A stretch of 64,000 nucleotides of DNA from Trichobilharzia szidati (taxonomy: Eukaryota > Platyhelminthes > Trematoda > Strigeidida > Schistosomatidae): assembly GCA_944472155.2 (NCBI GenBank), contig OX235277.1, positions 21,462,804 to 21,526,803 on the forward strand, in the 5' to 3' direction. Positions 47,455 to 59,954 of the stretch are shown here, piece by piece. The notes under the pieces are model-generated. The model was not told the DNA's origin and did not search any database. It saw only the letters and a list, made by a program, of their open reading frames with translations. Each line of letters opens with the position of its first letter. Positions within the stretch are counted from its first letter, which is position 1. Position numbers and translations under genes: made by a program.

Positions 47455-47645
47455 GATCGGATTCCAGTAGCCTAGTGCGCTACCGGCTCACCATATAACG
47501 AGAAGGCCCTGGGTTTAAACCTCAGTGGATGCGTATTGTGAATAGTCGGAAACTAAGAAGAAACAGCTGTCCAGTACTGCGAGGTATGCCTATGATCATA
47601 ACCGATGTCAGCTGATGATGAAATCCTGTAACTCATCAAGTTATT
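47455..47645 (+). mobile_element. Sm-alpha-like hammerhead SINE, plus copy
   Basis: The plus strand carries gtagcctagtgcgctaccgg (A-box region, 47467-47486), ccctgggtttaaacctc (B-box region, about 47507-47523), then gtggatgcg and a hammerhead remnant at 47530-47580. Stem I is still pairable (gtattg with cagtac) and gaaac is present at 47560-47564, but the CTGANGA box and stem II are eroded. It faces the minus copy, with about 40-230 bp between corresponding parts, forming an inverted pair. Confidence 0.6.
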
Positions 47646-50600
47646 GCAAACCAGTACTTGAATATATTACTTGAGGTATATTCTAAACTGCAGAGTACAT
47701 TACTGTAATTTTTTCGTATTCTTTTGTCTATATCCTGATTATGATAAATTCTGATTCATTGATTTGCTTAATTCTGTGACTGTTTTCCAGTGATACTCAT
47801 TATATTATTAACATAATAGCGATTTCATTGAGGTTTCAGTTTGTGAAGTGAATAATAATTATAGTAAATTCGTCATTTACCGAGTGGCATTCGTCTTCCT
47901 CTGTGAGGATTTGATCACGTTTCTATGAAACACATGCTTCAACACTTTATTTATCAGTTTGCATATTTTCCTCTGACTGACGATTTTAGTTTGTACTGAA
48001 AGTTTCTGTGACTCAAAAAATATTTCGTCTAATAAACACATGGAAACTGAGAGGCAGAATTCATTGGTTACAATTATTACTTGCTTTCAAAGTCAACAGA
48101 GTGCACGTTTATAGGGGTGGTAGTATTTGCAACCCCTCATGTCACGTTTGTGGCTTGGACTGACTTCAGTGAATATTATGCTGTCCATTATTACATCAAA
48201 TATAATTTTGACCCTTCAGCTAATGATAATGTAGAGGAATAACTGTCAGGAAAATCCCTATCTATCAGTTCCTTTGTAGTATGGATACAAAGTAAAAGAG
48301 TTCTTCTGAAATGCGTAATCATTACCTGTGTGTCAAATAAGACGCGTGCCCATCTTCTTTTTGAATGCATCTATATTAATATCTTTTGTCTGTAGTTCAT
48401 TTCTCATCAAAATGCTTCACTTTGTCAGCGATGACTGTTGTGCCTTTTTGATGATTTACATATTTTTATGAATTTGAATACACACCATATATTTAAGTCT
48501 TTTGATGTGAAATAGACCACAATCCTCGATATTGTATCATACGTGAATAAGTGGTCGAAATTTGGTTCTTTTAGTTGGATAAATGGTTATTTTCTTATTG
48601 TGATGTGTTAGTTGAATAGAGAATGTACTGTTAAGAAGCTGAAAAGGGAAAAAAATGACTGTGACCTATCGGGTAAAATGTTTTAACATGGACATATATT
48701 TCAAGTGGAATAACAATGTTGATCGATAATTGGTAAATTTTGATCGGCAAAACTGCATCCTTATGTTCGTATGACTCATTTTGATTTGTGATTTTTAGTA
48801 GTGCTAAACTTTACTGTCTCACGAGTTGACTATCAAGGGTTGAGCAGTTCGACAAAGAATTACATAAGGTTCCAGAACAATTCAGAAAATCTCGTTTAAA
48901 AGACATATTTTACATATATAGTGGTTTCATTTTATTTTAAGAGTCATATGAATCTCTGAACCTGTGCAATAACTGCTTATATGCGAAAATGATTAAAGGA
49001 TAGTGGAGGATATTAGAATTGGGCCATGCTTTGAAGGTTACTGAGACAGTATCAGGTGAAATGGCATAGAATGAATGAGTGAAACTCTAAACTGTGCCAA
49101 ATCTGAAAGTTCCTATATTTTTTTCCAGTCTCGTGTAAAGGAAATTTGAGTGTGATTGGTCAACATACCTTTAAGGAAAACCAACTGCTGTTATCTTGAC
49201 TACGTTTATATTTAATTCAATAGATGACTGATAACGATGCCAATATTGATCTACACTTGACTATAATTCCTATTGAATTCGCTACGTCTTCCAATTTGTG
49301 CGGTAGTAGGGAAGTGCAAAATGATTGAGAGTGCAGCTTTCATCAAAAATATCAAAGTCTTCACAATGAAAAAACAGTAACCACAGTATAATTGTCAATG
49401 TGAACTACAAGAGCTATTCACGAAATAAAGCGTAATAGAAGACTGAATAAGTACGTAACAAGTATTCACTCTCATTTTTGTATACATAAGGTTCTTGCGA
49501 ACCACAGTTTGCGTACTTCACAGAAGTAAGCATACATGAATTTTAATTCCTGTTCCATCTGCCGGACACTATCACAATTCATGAAATCATCATTATTAAT
49601 ACAATTTCTAACTCAATAGAAGACAAATCAAAATAGAGAAACCATCAGAAATAGGCGATCTTTTAGATATTTGTTCACCATAACAACGTTTATATAACAA
49701 ACCGATTATCTTAGTGTCCAAGGTGAACAGCATATTTTATTAATGAAACACTAAGCAATTAGTACATGATGACTTCTACAAGAGTGGTAAACACGTGACT
49801 AATGTCCTGATTAGTTGTGATATAAGGTGAAATATGGAGCTACTATATATACAGTATTTCTAATGCCAGAGATATTAAATAATGCATGAAAAACAAAGAG
49901 TTACTAACTGAAAGAATTCAAACATTTAGCGCAAATATTATTCAACAATAAAAGGCTATGAATTGCAAAGTGTCAGTGTGGCATGAAAATGAATATAAGG
50001 GGTTTATAAATAATAAACATATGTAAGCATAAACATGTGTAAACATATGTCTACTTCTAGAAATCTACTTGCTGTAGGTATTTGGAATAGTAAACGAATG
50101 AATTGATAGTGGAATAAGTTCATCACACATACTATGCCACCTTTATTATAAATAAAGCTCTTGGTGTTGCCTATTAATGTATGCGATCAAGTCATTTCAT
50201 TTATTTCTCGCAAGCTGCCTTCTGCTGGTTGAATAATTAAACAACCGGTAGCTCAGTATGATGCGTGCGCGATGCTAAATATCTGTCATCCAACACCTAA
50301 ATCGTCTACCTTACTGCATGGTTAACTGTATTCTACATGAAAACGAATGACACTGTGAGACAGTTTAAGTAGAGAGAGGCAGGTTGTTAATTGTAACGAA
50401 AATCTTTTGTCAACCACAGTTGAGCCATAGCAGAAATAAAACACTACCTAGTATGCAAAAAGTGAAGCAGTATATCAACACACGACATCACAGAACAATA
50501 ATTAATAAAACCGTCAAAATACTTGCCAATCGCACTCACACATTATGTCGTTACAATTGGTAAACAGTAACACAGAATTTATTGTCAATAACTAAAGTGT

Positions 50601-53089
50601 GTATACCATCAGCAGATTTGAGGACTGTGCGTTACCCAATACTTTTAATCACCTATGTAGAAGTACGCATCTATTGGTCCCCTGGGCACAACTTTTCGAA
50701 ATTCGTCGTAGCCGCTTTTGTATAAATTGCATGCAGTAAAGTCAATACAAATCGGAATTGTAAGTGAACCTTATTCTTCCATCTCATGGATAATCGGAAC
50801 ACAGACAACGCTGAAATTTCTTCACTTGTTTGTTTATAAAATGTTACCGTAATTTAGGTCAACGAACTACACTTCACATGTATCTACAGAAACCAAAAAC
50901 TCTCCTTTGGGTTTCGGGAGGAATTTTTATGATTCACTATTACTGAAACCTACAGAACTTGTTTTAGACTCACCTTGGTGTCGGTTGTACTTCTATCTGC
51001 ATAGCGATGTATGAGGTGATTACTTTGACAATGACAACATATTCATTCATCAAATATTAAACATGCTGTGGATTTATCCAGTGTTCTTTTATACTGTGAC
51101 ATGAATTATTCAATTTTAATTGATTTAAATTTTTAATGATTAAAACAATAACAGCCCGTCAAAGGACTGACTGACGAATATTGCCACTATGTGCTGTTAT
51201 TATTCTCTGTCATATCAGTAGAAATTTTAAGTAACTGCTGAAACTACTGTCATGGTTTATTCATTCTTAAATTGTATTTGAAAAATACATATCTACTAGA
51301 TATGCTCAATCTAGCGTTTTCAAATCAATATCAATGCAATTGAACAAAAGTTTTGTTTTTTACTGCTGTCACAAAGTCAACTCAATTCATTTCAATATTT
51401 CTGTCTACGTTTCTAAAACTGTTTTATTCTCAACATCGGTTTTTTATTTCTTTTCTATCTCATAACATTAGATGCTAAAATAGGCAGTATATAAGATATT
51501 AAATCATCTAGAGATAACTTTTTAAAACTCTGTGGAGTAAATTTGTCTCTGAAGTCACCTCATTGTAGAATTTACTATTTTGATATGAATCAAATAAATG
51601 GGTGTAACCAGCAAACTCAATAACTTAGTATTGCGTTATGGAAGTTAATTTCACTAGAAATAATAATTATTACTCTTTTTGGTGAAACATCATCTTGTTG
51701 AGGTTGGTTTCGAACCTGGAATAAGCATCACTGTTGAGAGATTCAGACTTCTGCAGTCACAAAAATTGAAAATTCCCGTACAAAATACACACGTATGAAC
51801 GTACAATACGCCATTACATGGACATACGGCCGTATGTTGAATACTGATATTATAAGTGATTTTATTGTTTCCGTTTAACCTATATTAAGAAGCTTAGAAT
51901 TCCAATGAATTCTCTATTGGTGGAAAAATCAAACTCGTTGAGGCCATATATGAAATGATATTGTGAACGTAACATGAGAGATTCTGGCATTTCATATTAT
52001 TTTTTTATGGGATAAAGAAAGCTGGGATGTTTCCGCTGTATTGCTCTCATTTAATTCAGTGATAAAATAAACTTCGTTGTTTGTTGCATTACATTCAACA
52101 ATTCAATGAGGTTTTCTCTATATACTGAACCTCGACTAGCAAAAATTGTAATTTTTGGTGCATACGATGTTAAGCTGAAAGCCATTTCAAAAAATAATTA
52201 TATTCCCGTACCACGGGAGGCAGTTGATAATATTATGCAAAATACTTGACACATAAAGAAATCAGAACAGTAATAATATCAAATTGATGCACTCAAAAAC
52301 TGACCGAATTTCGTGCAAATGAATATCACATTTATGAATAACGTACTTGACACGAACATAGAATGTACAACAGCTCTGCGTAGTAAAAACTCACACTGAA
52401 TTATTACGCATACGCTGACATTATTCTGGTCACTATAAAATCTTAAAAGAGATCTGAAATATTTTTTGTCGCATTATGAGGTATGAATTATGCACATGCA
52501 GTTCATGTACGAGTTCTGAAGCTGTTTGAATTTATTTATACACATATCTACAAAATAACAGTATATGTTCCAATATTTCATATGTCAACATACATTTTAG
52601 GACAGACTTTGTGCTCTTATACGTATCTGGCAACTTTACACTTAGATCTCGAAATTTACTCGAATAAGGTCAAATAAATGATCTGCGGACAGACATTCAA
52701 CAAATTTTAACAGTGAAAATTATCATCCCGACGGGTTCATTTTTATTTCTTTACAATCATAATTACATATAACATACAAAATTGAAATTAACCAGTCAGT
52801 GATCTGTTGCACTGTGAGACTGTTGGTTAAGATGTCTAAGAAGTATGAACTGATCAGAAATATGAATCAGTAAATAGTATCACAAAGTACAAAGGATTGA
52901 ACAGATGGTAGGATTTCGCAACGAAAATTTTCTCATTTGTGAGCATAAATTTATAGACATTAAGAAATGAGTAGCATTACGTTAATGAAATAATTGAGAC
53001 TTTCGAATGCGATAACGTCGAATGTGAAAATGTTCTATGACTGATATTGCACGCACTTTTCATTAGCAAAGCTTCAACGGTTGTTCCTC
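47646..53089. other. AT-rich sequence, no gene recognised
   Basis: Isolated Pol III-like fragments occur: ccggtagctcagtatg near 50243 (plus) and ggttcgaaacc at about 51704-51715 (minus). I cannot extend either into a SINE or tRNA. No coding frame of interest. Confidence 0.4.
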
Positions 53090-53920
53090 TGTTTCCCTCA
53101 ATTCAAATGAATTCGATTGAAATTAAGATCTTGTATGATCTTGTCTTCAGATTCATGCAGGCACCAAACATTTCAACAATTTCTATGAATTTAAGTTGAA
53201 TAGTATCTCAGTGTCAAACTTTATACAGACAAGCGAAGAATCGAATTATCAATCGGTAAAGTTGAATTTATTTAAGAGCGTAATAAACCGCGAAATCTCA
53301 GAGAAATTGTATCAAATTACCATTTCGCTGTCTAAAGCTCCGTTCAAATGATTCACATGATAGTCTATCATTAAATCAGAAATACATGACTGAGCCAAAG
53401 CTAGACCACACCACTTGGAAGTTACCATTACTATTCTAACAACTGAATTCATAATAGTCACCACATTTATAAGAAAGGCTTCTTGCTATCGATTAAGTTT
53501 ACATCTTAATGTTCGCTCAAAGAAGCTGTGACCTTTTCACAGAACGAAACATTCGTGAGCTGCATAAGATTAAGGAGTTTTGGAAAGCAGATTGAAATAA
53601 TGACGGAATGCTTTCCTTTCACAAATTAATTTCAAATGAGTTACACTCTATCTTGCATGATTTCTTCTTCAGATTCAGTCGTGAACTTACCAGTTTAATA
53701 GTGTCTAATAACTTCAGTTGTACTTTATCTCATTGTGAAATTTTACTCAGACAATTGGAGAGCTCAATTACTAATCATTTTAGTTGAATTAATCGAAAGG
53801 TATAGTTGACTGCAGTAACTTAGGGAGCTCCCTTAAGACAGTTTTCCGTGTAAAACTGCCATTCGTCTGATTCACATAACAGTCTGTCATAAAGCTGGAA
53901 AACATGCGAACGCCACAAGC
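53090..53920 (+). repeat. Diverged tandem duplication, period about 520 bp
   Basis: About 53090-53400 and 53610-53920 are similar in the same orientation. Landmarks are cttcagattca (53145 and 53667), a tatctca-ttgt-aaa-ttta block (about 53205 and 53725) and attcacat-a-agtct-tcat (53351 and 53870). Similarity is perhaps 65 percent, with many small indels, so the duplication is old. Confidence 0.55.
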
Positions 53921-55156
53921 TCTTATTCTCCTAAATTCACCATCGAATATTCTGCGTGAATTCGCAGAACGTGACCATCTGTCGTGGTGTCTTGCTGAAA
54001 TCATTCGACGATCTATTTATCCACAGAGCAAAATAAGTCAAAGTCAGTCAATAGTGGTTTGTTTTAACAAATTTTCACGTCCTTGAAAATGATTGTGAAT
54101 GCACACGCATTTGGAGGATGACTTTCATCACAAAAACTTCCGGCATTTACCTGTTCGACCGAAAATACACCCAATGTCGTTCTTTGGATTGTTGCTCCAA
54201 TTGAAGTTTCCGCAAAATTAGAAGTCAAAGATAAAATGAAAATTCTGTAATATGTATTAATACTTTCATAATGAATGCAGTACTATTGAATGTAGAAAGC
54301 TTTAAGTGAATCATAACGTTCTTCTATTTGAAATCATCTTCAGATGGCTGAAACGACTCGTCTTTTCAATTTCAGAAGAATCATGTATTGTTGATAGTTC
54401 TCGGAAATAGAACAAAGTGAGTGTGATATTGTGTGTAACCTCTTTCAATTGACCTGAGGTAAAATCGTTGTCTTACAACGTGACAAAGTCAGCTGATATA
54501 GAATGTATTCAACAAAACAAGTTATTGAATTTAATGAATACACTTCATTATTTGATTTACATGAAAGCGCTTATTTTACAATGGAATAACTACAAATGGA
54601 TATAAAAATATTCCATATAATATTAGAAAGTAAGCCTCGGTGTTTCTCTCAAACAGAAAAGAAATAAAAGTCTCAAAACGTTGAATGAACTGAATCAAAA
54701 CAAGAGAGGTGACAATGTTGCATCAATCGGTGTAGGATTTATCGTGGGAGTCCAATATTTTTCATTTAATGATGTTAGGAATAGCTTTCCGCGCTGTTCT
54801 CACAATATATTGTCGACAAAAAATTATGAGTGGATTTCAAATATGAAATGTTTTGGAATGTGCATCCATTGTGTGAATTTGTTTATCTCTGTGGCGAATT
54901 TCACCACTGTCAGTCAGTCAAGCTTTGTACTGTTTGTTTCCACTGCAAACATGATATGTTTACTCGTGTATGAAATGAGGTTTACGTTCCAATCAAATTA
55001 TTAGTCTTCATTCATCAAAATTATATCGATAAATTACAGTCACTTTGTAAGCATCTTATTTCACTTATCACAAATATGCCTCACCTCAGAGATGTAGACA
55101 CTATTGCAAGTGTTCCGCTAATTTGAAATACAATATGCTACAATTGTCACGAGAAA
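53921..55156. other. AT-rich sequence with one unassigned open frame
   Basis: A plus-strand frame at 54681-55004 (107 codons) contains hydrophobic stretches such as CVNLFISVANFTTV and SFVLFVSTANMICLLV. It resembles no family I know and may be chance in an AT-rich strand. Confidence 0.35.
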
Positions 55157-55161
55157 TACCC

Positions 55162-55482
55162 TGTCAAGGAACTTAGCCCTAAGTTCCTATTGTAATGAAG
55201 TGTTAGGCGATTGAACCCATAAATACTATGTATTGCTTTCAACTTTAAATCCAAAACACCAGTACTCTTTGGACGAAATTATATTGTTTGGCAATTAAAG
55301 TGAAGACAACTACAAAGTCTACAAACAAATGTTAAGTACAAATGAAGTTATAAAGTACTTTTATTCGTGTTCTTTCCACCTTCTTCCAACTTGCACACGA
55401 TCGTACTATTCGCGCCTTCGAGTTGCCCACCAATGGCTGCCAGTTCCAATAAACAAACGTTCAATGTTCACGTCCATTGACA
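55162..55482 (-). repeat. 3' LTR of the BEL/Pao element
   Basis: 321 bp, identical in length to 58407-58727 and different at four bases (near 55173, 55302, 55377 and 55429). On the minus strand it is preceded directly by a purine-rich cggggag tract. Confidence 0.9.
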
Positions 55483-56230
55483 CTCCCCGGCAAAAAAGTC
55501 CATCCCTTTTGTCCACAGCAGCAATAACTTTGAACTGAACTGCCGATGCGGGAACCTGGACCAATCGGGACTAGGCTAAAATTGGAAAAGCAAGACAAAA
55601 AAGCCCAACACACAGCAAGCATACCACATCACACCGACACGCTCTCCCCGGCGCATGGGATCTACGCTCTCTGACGACAGTACCACCACTGATCTGGTTC
55701 ACGGAGTATTGGTTGCTTCATTCCACTCTAGCCCAATCCTCTCCCCGGCGTATCCAATCGCGTACGCTGACTCTAACTCTACTCGATTCGTTCACAAGTT
55801 TAGAAGCGAATTCAGAAGTACTTAAAAAAACATTACAAGATGATTCACACAATGCGACAACAATAAAATTAACCGACAATCAGATGAATCGGAACCCACT
55901 GAATTACTCAACACAAACATATGTACAATCAATACATCAAATGTTGAGGATTCTGCCTTGACGAGCTACCCTTGAAGAACTGTAGGACTTACAGCAGTAC
56001 GCCTACATTCCTTCTCAGGTTGACGATCCAAGTGGAAGACGTCCGAACACAAACAAAATTAATCAACAGATAGAAGAGGGATGATACCAATTCATTATAT
56101 ACAACATGAACATATGTACAAAATAATACACGAAGCACGATTGACTGCTCTTCGACGTACTACCCTTGAGAAATTGTAGGACTTACAGCAGTACGCCTAC
56201 AACCCTTCTCAGGTTTACGCCCTTAAGTTG
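55483..56230 (-). other. BEL/Pao 3' internal region with repeated purine tracts
   Basis: No usable frame. A cggggag purine tract (minus strand) sits right next to the 3' LTR (55484-55490) and recurs near 55648 and 55745, as if the polypurine primer region had been duplicated. A separate direct repeat of about 125 bp lies at 55905-56030 and 56092-56224 (landmark acttacagcagtacgcctac). Confidence 0.6.
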
Positions 56231-56567
56231 GAAAATCGTCGTTGAGTTCATTTGCTGACCTCCTTCCATCATCTTTATCCTCAACTCTGAATGGTAACAC
56301 GCCCATGACATTGTATCGTGGAAGGTAGATGACTAACAAACATACGACGTATCTGACCAACCAAGCGAAGATATAGAGTAATTTGCACCAAAGATAATAA
56401 CATTCAAATAGTAGTTTGAAACCTGAAATGCCTTTATTCCTGCAAGTCAGTCTAACAGTTACCACCTTGTACACAGTTGCCTTATCGTCACTAAGCTGGC
56501 CATTAACCTTCGTCCCTTCGAACGGACCGACACTAGCATAATCACTGCATAAGACAAGTGGGTTCAT
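56223..56567 (-). pseudogene. BEL/Pao residual open frame, unassigned
   Basis: A 114-codon frame overlapping the end of the gag frame by four bases. It contains a run of hydrophobic and cysteine residues (about residues 55-85) and a charged tail (EDKDDGRRSANELNDD). I cannot match it to protease or any pol domain. It may be out-of-frame pol sequence next to the internal deletion. Confidence 0.35.
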
Positions 56568-58213
56568 GGACGACTCTTTACTGCATATGACAACACCAAC
56601 GACGACTGGCTGACACCAGTTGATGAACTTAGTGGTGTATCAGAAGCTGTTGTTGTTAGACCTTTAGGAGGTTGTCTAACCACAGGATTACCACCACTGC
56701 TATCTTTCATTATTGGCTCCAGTTCAGCTTTAACATCTGTCGATAGTTGGGCTACACTCGGATCATTTACACTGACGGTCTCACTAGTATCCATACCTTC
56801 TGCAACCGCATCTGCCTTTAATTCTACTTCACGTCCATGTTGTATAGAACCTTCGTTCAACTCAGTAGTAGTAGGCATTCCGCTAATCTCATCATGATCA
56901 GCCACAGACAAATGTGAACTATCGTGACCATTGTCACAAATACCCACTTTACCGCCGTCTGTATGATCGACTTCATCATTTTCAAACTCTTTAATAACAG
57001 CCGTAGATGACTTAGGTTCTTCCTCATGAATCCTTAAAGGTTTAATTCCTTTACTCTGACTAGTAATACCTTGTTAACTTGTGGAATCAGAACTGGACAT
57101 TGAAACTGTAACCCTCTTCTTATGCACAAACTGCGGTGTCGTCTGAGACACTCTTTTCAACAATGGATTACCATTTACGACTACAGGCTTCTTCACCGCA
57201 CCATTATCGATACACGATTCGGAGTCAGAACACGATGACGCTGACTTCACATTTAGCTTGCCCCTAAACTTGCTCGTTGCTTCACAGTTCGCCTTTGTAT
57301 GCACTTCTTGCAAACGGACGAAGCACAACCGTGTTTGTCTCGCAGCTTGTAACTTATCCGTTGGGGACATCTCACTAAAACTGTCACAATCATTAGGTTT
57401 ACTAGACACCATACAGCTTTCTCGATATCCACTACGCTGAAACTCCTTCGTCATAAATTATTGCATTTTACTCTCTGATTTCTCTATTCCAGGGGAGGGA
57501 TGCAGTATAAAAGCAAACTTGCTCAAAGCTTGGTTGACACTGTCTTTCACCAGGCTCACAATGTCATCCAACCTGGGCTCTAAACCTTCCTCCTCTAGAC
57601 GTGAACAAACCTTTATAAACTTCCTTTGTAGACGAACAGGTTATCTCTTGGCAACAGTCTCAAGCATGGAACTTGAGTTCAATTCATCTACGCAGTTGAG
57701 AGACATGAGTGTATTTCTATATACCATCAAATTATCCAAGAACTCTGCAAGTTCCTCTGAATTATCATTCAACTAGGATCCGTCATCTTTCACTGTCTCG
57801 AAAATACTACGGGATATCATATATGGTTTTCCAAACCTTTGACGTAGTATCTTCATTGCCTCGGTATATCCTTCGTTCGGGGATATAAACTTGCAGCACT
57901 GTATGGCTCTTGCAGCCACACCAGTGCAATATCTCAATAAATACATTAACTTCATTTCATCATTTAATACAAAACCACTCAGCATGACCTCAAACTCTTT
58001 GATAAACTGTGGGTAGTTGGCTGGATTTCCATCGAAGTATCGCGGTTCAAACTTAGGTAATCTTAGGCCCTTACTATCACTTAACGGTGAAGCGTGTACA
58101 TCAAACTCAACATGCTGAGCATCATACATATCATTACAATTAACAGGCAACTTATCGTTACTTACTTTTTTGTCGGCTTCCATGGTGCCATGTCCCTTTC
58201 TTGATCCAGGCAT
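56564..58213 (-). pseudogene. BEL/Pao gag pseudogene
   Basis: One reading frame of about 550 codons with four stops (57773-57775, 57641-57643, 57458-57460 and 57074-57076). The N-terminal 146 codons are open and carry the BEL/Pao gag signature: LPKFEPRYFDGNPANYPQFI (about residues 51-70) and a YLLRYCTGVAARAI block (about 91-104). Near 57320-57365 is what should be a zinc knuckle: the spacing C-x2-x-x4-H-x4-C is visible, but the second cysteine is arginine and the usual glycine before histidine is valine. The C-terminal third is acidic and Ser/Thr-rich. In the family, Gag binds and packages the element RNA. This copy cannot make a full product. Confidence 0.85.
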
Positions 58214-58406
58214 TATCCAACGTCACCAAAGAATCGAAATTGCTTTGATAATCCTTGTCCAAAGAGAAGCTGGCTGCAGATCTAGTAAGTACACGCGGAA
58301 GGCGCTCCAGAAGACGTAGAGAAGAATAAAAACTGCCCCAGAAAAATAACAGTTGAATAGAGCTGCCCCAGATGGCAATCCAGAAGACGAACAAAAGAAT
58401 AAAAAC
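58214..58406 (-). other. BEL/Pao leader between the 5' LTR and gag
   Basis: 193 bp. A segment of about 28 bp (cagaagacg...gaataaaaactg) is present twice, starting near 58310 and 58381, with a gccccaga repeat between them. No clear 18-base tRNA primer-binding match next to the LTR end could be recognised by eye. Confidence 0.5.
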
Positions 58407-58727
58407 TGTCAAGGAACATAGCCCTAAGTTCCTATTGTAATGAAGTGTTAGGCGATTGAACCCATAAATACTATGTATTGCTTTCAACTTTAAATCCAAA
58501 ACACCAGTACTCTTTGGACGAAATTATATTGTTTGGCAATTAAAGGGAAGACAACTACAAAGTCTACAAACAAATGTTAAGTACAAATGAAGTTATAAAG
58601 TACTTTTATTCGTGTTCTTTTCACCTTCTTCCAACTTGCACACGATCGTACTATTCGCGCCTTCGAGTTGTCCACCAATGGCTGCCAGTTCCAATAAACA
58701 AACGTTCAATGTTCACGTCCATTGACA
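58407..58727 (-). repeat. 5' LTR of the BEL/Pao element
   Basis: 321 bp, paired with 55162-55482. It should hold the element's promoter. The terminal 6 bp are inverted (TGTCAA/TTGACA). Confidence 0.9.
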
Positions 58728-58732
58728 TGCCC

Positions 58733-59090
58733 CTTCGAATGAAGCGAAGCACGGAATTAAATATCTGTGAAATTTTATGAGCCATGGCATGATAATTTCT
58801 GATTTGTGTATAAACATTTGAATAGGGCGCAGATCATGCACCATGTGAGGAGAATCAATCTGATTGCGTCCTTTCTGAGTTCTTTTTAACAATGTTTCAA
58901 GCAATAGAATATCATTTTAAAATAAAAATTTGGTGTTTTGCTGATTGTGTCAGTTTTGATCACCGACTGATATCAATCGAGGGAATAGCAGAGAATTGTT
59001 TTGAATTTATCAGCAGCATATGCCTATGGCATTATCAAAATCTTCAGACTATGACTTGGGTCCTTTGGTCATTCACGAACTTGGAGAAAT
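58733..59090. other. Spacer between the LTR element and the tandem array
   Basis: No gene or repeat recognised. Confidence 0.45.
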
Positions 59091-59236
59091 TGTAGTGTCG
59101 CTTGATTTCTAGGTTGTGTTATATTAAAATTAATACAGTTGAATCACTCTGAGATAGGCTTCTAAAGCTGCTGAATACTCGCACCGAAAGTTTCTTCTCC
59201 ATGACGGCGTCATAGGCTTTCCATTGTAAGTTCATT

Positions 59237-59728
59237 GTGGGAGTTGTGAAAAGTGAGTTGGAAATCTATTTTTTTGGTACGTTTCGCGTACTGAAGTTAT
59301 TGACGCCGAGAGATTCCACGAGATTCTTGATAAAAATTTTTGAACTGTCGTCAAGATTTGACAGAAAAGTTCTAAAATATTTTAGAACTATTCTGTCAAA
59401 CCTTGACGACAGTTCATTTGAATTATTTTGCAATCGAATTAAATTAACAAAGAAACTGTGTAACTGGCACAATCAGCGTGTTTTCACTCTCCGTTGTCTG
59501 CAACAGAATGCATATCCTAAATCCGTAGCTGTCGAGTCACCTGACAACTCCAATAGGTCGAATGAAGCAGCTCAATCTTCAGAAAGAAGGCAAAGCAATA
59601 AGTCCGACAGGGTGCTTCTACTAAACGCTAATCCTAAACACCATAATTTTGAAAATACGTCTAATCATAAAATTCTAGATACTAGCAGTTTGAACGGACA
59701 TGAAGTTTTGATGTTAGTTGATGCATAG
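59237..59728 (+). CDS. Unit 1 open frame of 163 codons, doubtful
   Basis: The frame opens after a TAG near 59214 and closes at 59726-59728. It has no ATG start (first possible codon GTG), so it is either an internal exon or not translated. About a quarter of it lies across the palindrome, which forces a mirror-image open frame on the other strand (59266-59472). It contains KYFRTILSNLDDSSFE, echoed by KYFRLIRSNLDDSSFD in the next frame of the unit, and a polar C-terminus rich in Asn and Ser. No known family. The unit 2 copy is at 61467-61958 and differs at only three residues. Confidence 0.2.
   Translation: MGVVKSELEIYFFGTFRVLKLLTPRDSTRFLIKIFELSSRFDRKVLKYFRTILSNLDDSSFELFCNRIKLTKKLCNWHNQRVFTLRCLQQNAYPKSVAVESPDNSNRSNEAAQSSERRQSNKSDRVLLLNANPKHHNFENTSNHKILDTSSLNGHEVLMLVDA
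59341..59416. repeat. 76-bp near-perfect palindrome, unit 1
   Basis: Two 38-base arms meet without a spacer at 59378/59379 (centre taaaatatttta) and differ at two positions only. The outer ends are tgaactgtcgtcaag and cttgacgacagttca. A partial, unpaired copy of the right arm recurs at about 60175-60225 in the same unit. Such a palindrome can extrude as a cruciform and, as RNA, would form a long hairpin. Confidence 0.95.
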
Positions 59729-59954
59729 GAAATCCTGATTAATAAATAAAAATGGATACGTATCACTAATTAATAATACTTGGTCAAATTCCTGATTGTC
59801 TATATCTTCCTATGGAGACGTTAAGAAATGTTTTACGACTGTTTACACACACACGCATGCACACTCTGTTTAAAGTGTTTAACAAAGGTAGACCAATATT
59901 TGTAAGTCCGAGGTCAAATTTTGATCACAGCTCATACAATTTTGTTTATTATAC

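Larger units (their letters stand above)
55157..58732 (-). mobile_element. BEL/Pao LTR retrotransposon, internally deleted
   Basis: Two 321-bp LTRs (55162-55482 and 58407-58727) enclose 2.9 kb. The LTRs begin TGTCAA and end TTGACA on the minus strand and differ at four positions (about 1.2 percent), so the insertion is fairly young. Flanking bases taccc (55157-55161) and tgccc (58728-58732) would be a 5-bp target-site duplication with one change. The gag product is of BEL/Pao type. No protease, RT, RNase H or integrase motif remains, so the element cannot move on its own. BEL/Pao elements are known in schistosomes (the Sinbad group). Confidence 0.85.

Noticed and set aside
54681..55004. 107-codon plus-strand frame with hydrophobic stretches
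   Set aside because: No family resemblance, and T-rich DNA gives hydrophobic frames by chance. Noted only in the gap entry.
59266..59472. Minus-strand 68-codon frame in the array (and 61496-61702)
   Set aside because: It exists because the palindrome mirrors the plus-strand frame, so it is not independent evidence of coding.
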